A stretch of 64,000 nucleotides of DNA from Sciurus carolinensis (lineage: Eukaryota > Chordata > Mammalia > Rodentia > Sciuridae): the NCBI RefSeq assembly GCF_902686445.1, contig NC_062232.1:73859440-73923439 (forward strand), in the 5' to 3' direction. Below, one piece after another: positions 58,166-64,000 of the stretch; within the stretch, counting starts at the first letter, position 1, and every line of letters starts with the position of its first letter. Under the pieces are notes generated by a model. It saw nothing but the letters and a program-made list of their open reading frames with translations, did no database searches and was not told where the DNA came from. The translations under genes and the position numbers were made by a program.

Positions 58166-59119
58166 TGTTGAAGATTTTTGTACAAATGTTCATAAAAAAT
58201 ATTATAGTGCTTTCTACATAATTCCTATCTAGCTCTTGTATAAGGGTACTGCTATTCTCATCCAATGAGTTAGAAAGTGTTCCATAATTTGAAAATTATG
58301 GAAGATATTGAAAAGGATTGGTGTCAATTCTTTCTTAAATGTTTGATGGAATTCACAAATGAAACCATCTAGTCTTTGGCTTTTATGTGTTTGGAAAGGT
58401 TTGAGTACTGATTCAATATTGTGAGTCATTATATGTTTCTAGAAATCTGACAATTTTATGTATGTTATCCATTCATATATTGATAAAATTGTTCAACATA
58501 CTGTCTTAAAATCCTTTTCATTTCTTAAATTAGGGAGTAATGTCCCTTATTTCATTTCTAATTTTAGATATTTGAGCCATCCCTCCTTTTCTGGTTAATA
58601 GAACTAAAGGAGTATTAAATACATTAATCTTTTAAGGCTGAATTTCATTGATTTTCTGTATTCTTTTCCTATTTTGTTTATCTCAACTCTGGTATTTCTT
58701 TTCTCTTTTTTTCTACTGACTTTAGATTTAGATTGGTTGTCCTTCTAGTTCCTTAAGGTACAAATTAGTTGGTAATTTGAGTCATTTCTTCTTTCTAATG
58801 TAATCATTTATGGCTATAAATACCCTCTTAACTCTGCTTCTGCTATATCTCATATGCTTGATATATCTTCCTTCCTTTTCATTTGTCTCAAGATATTTTG
58901 TAGTTTCCCTTATGATTTTTTCTTTGACATTTTGATTATTTCAATGTGCATCTTTAAATTTCCACAGCATAGTGAACTTTCTACATTTCCTATCTGCTGT
59001 TCACTTCTAGTATCATTATATTGTGATAAGAAAAGATACTCTGTTTGATTTTAATTTTTCTCAATTCATGAAGGTTATTTATTCAACATATAATCTATTC
59101 TGAAATATGTTTCATACAT

Positions 59120-59520
59120 GTTGAGAAAATGTGTTGCTACTGAATGATAACTGTTTTGACCACCATATAGTATGTGAATCACTGAGATTAATTTTGCAAA
59201 TGAGTAACAATTTACTTACAAGGAGGCCAAATGTAGAGGGGAGACTCAAGTCTCAAGTCCACCTATCCAAGGACAAGGTTTGTGGATATTTATGGGATAT
59301 AGAAGCACAGTGCTTTATGGCATGGGGAAAGGTGATTGGAAATTAACAGATAATCAGTGGTCTGCACATGCATCCTCAACTTCATGTTTTTTCATGGGAT
59401 GCATATTCAGGAAATGGTAGCATTAGCACCATCTGTGTGAAGTTTTTGGACTCTTGACATCAAAAAGTTACTATTGGACACTTGTGCAGGCCCTAGGAAA
59501 CAGTCAATATACTTTTAAAA
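59120..59520 (-). mobile_element. LTR-like sequence (antisense), possibly of the neighbouring ERV
   Basis: The complement has a TATCCCATAAATATCCAC block, then GAGTCTCCCCTCTACATTTGG and GCCTCCTTGTAAGTAAATTG, reminiscent of R-U5 of retroviral LTRs. Edges uncertain. Confidence 0.45.
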
Positions 59521-59549
59521 AGTGTCTTTGAAATCCCTGAAAAATAACC

Positions 59550-59620
59550 TAGGGAACTGTTATCATCATAATCCCCATTTCAGAGGTGTATACTATAGCA
59601 AAGCTAGTAAGACTTTAATA
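59550..59620 (+). repeat. MIR SINE core relic
   Basis: ATAATCCCCATTTCAGAGGTG then AGCAAAGCTAGTAAGACTTT follow the MIR core order. Confidence 0.45.
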
Positions 59621-59684
59621 TCATATTTATCAGATACATTACTTCCAAAATCAGTGAATTTTAAATTTGAGTAAAAGGAAGAAA

Positions 59685-59905
59685 CTGCCAGGTGCAGTGA
59701 CACATACCTGAAATCCCAGTGACTCAGGAGGCTGGAGCAGGAGTATCCCAATTTCAAAGCCAGTCTCAGCAACTTAGTGAGGCTGTAAGCAACTTAGTGA
59801 AATCAAAATAAAAAATAAAGGGCTGGGGATGTAGCCCAGTCATAAAGTGCTTCTGGATTTATTTGATTCCCCATTAGCAAAGGAAAACAAACAAAACAAA
59901 ACAAA
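59685..59905 (+). mobile_element. B1-dID SINE
   Basis: GCCAGGTGCAGTGACACATAC, CTCAGCAACTTAGTGAGGC and GGGCTGGGGATGTAGCCCAG. The tail is an AAAACA-type simple repeat (59880-59905). Confidence 0.88.
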
Positions 59906-60359
59906 ACCAGAAACAGAATTCTTTAAAAGCAAGTGAAGCTAGATGATTTATTTAGGGTTTGCTCAGTTTCAATTTGCTCAGTTTCAATTCCTCCTTGTTT
60001 CTGTGCATTTCTAATTGAGGGATTTGAGACAACAAATGATCTGGACACTTTCTGCTGAACTAGAACATAGATCTGGGTTAGAGGAATTGTTTAGCACTCA
60101 TTTCAAAATATTCACAGGTTCTGTGACTAGGGGTAAACTAGTTTTAAAAGATTACCCTTCATGTTAGGTAAATAATAGTACACAGGAATGGGATAAGCTG
60201 AGTCTTAAATGATGACTGAATCATACAAATGTTAGCTTTATAAAACAGCCATATGCTTCAGCAAAAAAGTAAAGCTCCCTTTATAAGCTGTAAGGTAAAA
60301 CACATAACTACATAGTGGAATGTCAAATCCAGAATTTATCCAACTAAATAATGTTGGGG

Positions 60360-63280
60360 GTCCAGTTTCTTTCCAAATGACTCCATGGGGTTGGGCCACT
60401 CAAAAGCATATTTGGAATCAGTTAAAATAGTCATTCTTGCTTCTTAACCTAAATGAAGTGCCATTGTCAGAGCTTTTAGCTCCAACTTCCATGTGCATAG
60501 TTGAAGGGCTTCCACTTTCGGTATCATTTCTCTGGGTTACCACCACATAACACCACATATCCAGCTTTGCTTTGTGCTTAATACATAAAATTATTTCCAC
60601 CTGTGAATATCTCAAGATCTGATTCTCCAATGGCAGGCCTGTTAGAACAGGACACTAAAATAAATTTGTTCAATTATCTGAATACAATCATATGGGTTGC
60701 TTAGTATAAGTGACTGGGTTTAAGGTTAAGAATGCTTTCAGGATGACATTAGGATTATCAAGTAATACCATTTTATACTTGCCTTGTTTCCAGGGTGTAA
60801 ACCAACATCTCCCTCCTTTAGTTACAAAAAGGAGAGTACAAAGTGGGAAATATATACTGTAGTGGACTGACCTAAGGTAAATTTCTCCATTTGTTGCAGC
60901 CAATAACAAATGGCTGCTGATTCCCTCAGACATAGGGTCCATTCTTTAGTCATTATGTCCATCTGTTTTGAAAAAAAAGCTATAGGTCTTGTCATATTTT
61001 CCTGATGTTCAGTTAAAAATCCCAGCCTAAAGATTTATTCCTTGTCTTTCCTGACAAACAGGTCAAAGGTCTTTCTAAAATCTGGGAGATCTAAAGTAGG
61101 AGAATTTAGCAGTTTTTCCATAATGCTTTGGAAGGCCAAATGGTATTTACTAGTTTACTTGGGGGTTTTATTTTCTCCTCATTTAAGAGGTTCACAGAAA
61201 GGCTTGGCTATTAGTCCAAAGTCGAAGGTCCAGATGTGACAAAACTTGTCTGTACCTGGGAATACAAGATATTGTTTCCAGTATTGCACACTGCTATCCA
61301 GGCTAGTACCAATCTCCTATAAATTATCAGGCTTCTTTGTTACTGAGACATCTCAAAACCCAGATATCAATATATAGTTGAAAGATTTGGGCCTTCTTCT
61401 TCAAGATGATATAATCTCGCTTGTCTAAGAAATACAGAGTTAGAATTGTGTTCTGTCCTAAAAGATTTATTTGCTCTTGATAGCAAAGATATTATTCACA
61501 TATTGGAGAAGAGTTCCCTTTTTCAACTGAATATCTATCAATTCTCTGGATAAAATTTGGCAAATATAACAAGAATACTTACAAGTTCTTGAGGGAGGGC
61601 AGCCCAACAATATTGTTGTTTGACTCTAGTCTCACAATTCTACTATGCAAAAGCAAACCAGTTCTGCGAATAAGTAATTAAAATCAGCACATTCTAGTGA
61701 TACAGTCACATCAACGTTTATAGCAGCATATCTTACAATGGCCAAAATATGCAACCAATATGTCCATCAATAGATGAACAGATTAAGAAATTGTGGTAAT
61801 ATAAACAATGATGTCTTACTCAATCATAAAGAAAAATTAAATTATGGTATTCACTGATAAATGGATGGAACTGGAAGATAGTATGCTAAGTGAAATAAGT
61901 CAGACTTAGAAAATCAAGGGTCAAATGTTTCTTTCATATATGGCAGGTAGAGCAAAGAAAGGCAGAAAAATTGGAGGTCAGATATGAAGATACAGGGAAC
62001 ATCAGTGGAAGAGATGAAGAAAATTGAAGGAGAGGGAGGAAGAATAGGAAAGGGGAGGAAATGCAGAATGAGTTTCATAAAATTATCCTATGTACATATA
62101 TGAATATACCACAGTGAATTCCACCATTCTGTGGAATTCGCTAAATAAAGCAACAATTTAAACAAATGACTCATAAATAGAAGGAAGGCCAGTAGAGTAG
62201 AGGAAGGGCAATAAGTAGAGATAGGGAGAGAGGAAAAGAGAAAGCGCTGAGGACTTAAATGGAGCAAATTATATTTCATACATGTATGATTATGTCAAAA
62301 TGAGCTACACCATTATGTGTACCTATAATTCACTAATAAGAGTCAACAAATGAGTATGGCAAACAGATTGTCTTTGAGATCCAGAACTGTGAATCAACTG
62401 AAATCTCCAGACAAAGGCAATAAGTAAGGTACAAGGGTTGGGTACCATCAGGTGGATGTCTTGCACCACCTGGTTAATTCTCCTTAAATCTTTCATAAAG
62501 TAATACTCTTGTGTGCCTGCATTCTGCATCAGTAGAACTGGGACATTAAATGGAGATCAAGAAGGCAAGATAAGGTTAAATTCAAGAAATGTAGTTACTA
62601 CTGGTCGAATACCTCGAGCATTTTCCTTTGGTGGATACTATCTCAAATTTAGAATTTTTGACTCAGGACAGATTTTAATGCATTTCTCTGTTGACTTTTC
62701 CTGACCTTTCATTTGTCCATTTTTTAATCTTATCCCTTCTATCATTTCTTCTCTAATCTCTGTAAGTATGTGATTCTGGCAGTTGTTTGTGAGAGTTACT
62801 ATTAGGGAATCACAATTCCCTTGTTTCTTTTGTTTAGTAGGGTGGATACATTGATACCATTTTGATTATCACAACTTTCTTATTTCTATTATATTCCCTT
62901 TTTTCAATGATTTTTAAAAACATTACTGATCAATTAAATTTGGGGTTAATAATTCCATCCTCAAGATTTATTCCTTATTTTTTATGTACAAACAGGTCAA
63001 AAGGCTAATGTCTGTGAAATCTAAAGTAAAACAATTGAAGAGCATTTTCTTAATGATTAGGAAGGCCTAATGGAAAGCATTCACTAGCAGGATTGACAGT
63101 CCCATTGTTTCCTTCTTTGGTACATTGTCACCTGTAGTTCCTGTTTGACTATCTCTGTTCCTAAGAGACTTCTCCCAGTTGTTGTTCTGATCTGGTTCCA
63201 TAGTAGAGAAGTGATTGATGAATAGGACTCAGTGTCAAAATACTTTTAGCCACATTTGAGCAACAAAAAGTTTTAAAAAA
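60360..63280 (-). pseudogene. Decayed class I (gammaretrovirus-like) ERV pol, antisense, split by L1
   Basis: On the minus strand, 62700-62340 resembles the start of a gammaretroviral reverse transcriptase. 61680-61400 covers the part around the catalytic aspartates, where the motif is altered. 61120-60800 resembles the connection and RNase H region. Sequence toward 60360 may continue downstream. All frames carry stops and frameshifts, so no product is possible. An L1 3' end at 61685-62340 has cut the RT in two. A block near 62965-63100 repeats 61035-61160, so the left-hand end is rearranged or contains a second ERV copy. Confidence 0.68.
61685..62340 (+). mobile_element. 5'-truncated sense L1 3' end inside the ERV
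   Basis: C-terminal ORF2 (ACAGTCACATCAACGTTTATAG, ATGGATGGAACTGGAAGAT), a purine-rich 3' UTR, then TATGATTATGTCAAAATGAG near the end. ERV pol flanks both sides. Confidence 0.85.
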
Positions 63281-63284
63281 TGTT

Positions 63285-64000
63285 ATTCTTTGGCTAAGCT
63301 TACCTAAATTACATTATTATTTCAATTCTTTTTTACAGGTGGTAGCTATCATCTCAAAACACTGAACCAGATTATTTTTTACTTGTGTATATTTTTGAGA
63401 GGCAAGAGTTAAAAAAGGAAAATACAAAACAAACAAAAACTAGAAAAAGAAATCCAGTATGCATAATAATTTTGAACCAAGAAACAATTTTTCTAATCAT
63501 AACTATTATACCAATGATGAAGAAAAAGCAAATCATTTGTAAAAATAAATTTAATCAAGCAACTCTTAAAAGTATGTTAGTCTTTTCCATAAATCTGATT
63601 GCAAATGTTTCAGAGAATAACCAAAACTGTGAATGACAAAGTAATTTGAATTTTAATGAAAATTCAACAATTTTCACAATAATTTATTTTAATTGTATAC
63701 AGCATTTATAAATAACAATCATGACTGAAAACATACCATGATTATCAAACTTTTATGAACTTCAAATAATATTTCCAATATTTGTAACAATAAAATATAT
63801 CACATATCATTGTAAAATACTAGTCATTCATTTAATGAGTTATAAACCAGATTTAATAAGAGATAAAGTCATCATTAAAAAACTTTAAAAATAAATTGAT
63901 ACTTTAAAAAAAAACTTTTTTAAGACTCAAATTTCCTAAGTAAACAAAATATAAAATGACCACAAAAAAATAAGAAATGATCTTATATGACATGAAATTT
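63285..64000. other. Unique AT-rich DNA
   Basis: The 83-codon frame at 63385-63636 is Lys/Asn/Ile-rich without recognisable family and is judged chance. No repeats recognised. Confidence 0.5.

Larger units (their letters stand above)
55640..59115 (-). mobile_element. Antisense old L1, 3' UTR to RT/linker
   Basis: 3' UTR (ATGTTTTCATGTTTCC...), then ATCTTATTTCACTTAGCATAAT, GTCTTTGGCTTTTATGTGTT (antisense of the KSPGPDGF region, about 58360) and TTTCATTTCTAATTTTAGAT. A SINE and a 58-bp tandem duplication interrupt it. Confidence 0.8.

Noticed and set aside
1..64000. CRISPR-like or prokaryotic defence systems
   Set aside because: No regularly spaced repeats, operons or ribosome binding sites; the DNA is mammalian.

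Overview
The window is repeat-dense, AT-rich mammalian nuclear DNA. The organism is most likely a sciurid rodent (ground squirrel, marmot or tree squirrel). At least ten SINEs have a 7SL-derived B1-like left part fused to a right part beginning GGCTGGGGATGTGGCTCAG, the B1-dID architecture known from squirrels. Simple tRNA-derived ID-type SINEs, L1s with a GC-rich 5' UTR carrying a YY1-like site, MaLR LTRs and a class II LTR fit the same assignment. I saw no host gene exons, rRNA, tRNA genes, CRISPR or bacterial features. Every long open frame belongs to a retroelement or is a chance frame in a GC-rich repeat. The genus is inference; the repeat families are read from the sequence.

Layout. 1-1190: unassigned, pyrimidine-rich. 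1190-6985: old sense L1 with a SINE inside. 7204-13387: the centrepiece, a recent full-length L1 (L1-A) with a 15-bp perfect target-site duplication (TSD), two tandem 5' UTR monomers, ORF1, ORF2, an early poly(A) tract and a transduced SINE-bearing 3' tail. 13403-18605: antisense L1s, an ERVL-like internal fragment, two MaLR LTRs. 18606-26735: an older sense L1 split by a near-complete second L1 (L1-B, 20615-26409, 14-bp TSD), itself hit by two short L1 3'-end insertions. 26765-27307: antisense retroviral LTR. 27310-31390: low-repeat DNA with L2, a SINE and a long inverted repeat (30355-31020). 31718-32442: solo class II LTR with a 6-bp TSD, splitting a SINE. 32540-35586: antisense L1s. 35587-36930: an unidentified less AT-rich block beginning with a T run. 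37000-41340: mostly unique DNA with MLT1, L2 and MIR relics and a mini 5'-inverted L1. 41340-54280: a stack of L1s in both orientations containing LTRs, SINEs and a complete MaLR provirus (49388-51843). 55020-59115: Tigger-like DNA transposon, then an antisense L1. 59120-63280: LTR-like sequence and a decayed antisense class I ERV pol, split by an L1 3' end. 63300-64000: unique AT-rich DNA.

How the parts relate: L1 machinery (ORF1 RNA-binding protein, ORF2 endonuclease/reverse transcriptase) explains nearly everything, both L1 copies and SINEs mobilised in trans, while LTR elements inserted on their own into older L1s. No L1 here is intact. L1-A is nearest, broken by one nonsense codon and three single-base frameshifts. 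The features most worth a second look are L1-A's duplicated promoter and 3' transduction, the pair of L1 3'-end cassettes with almost the same 5' boundary, and the inverted repeat at 30.4-31.0 kb.
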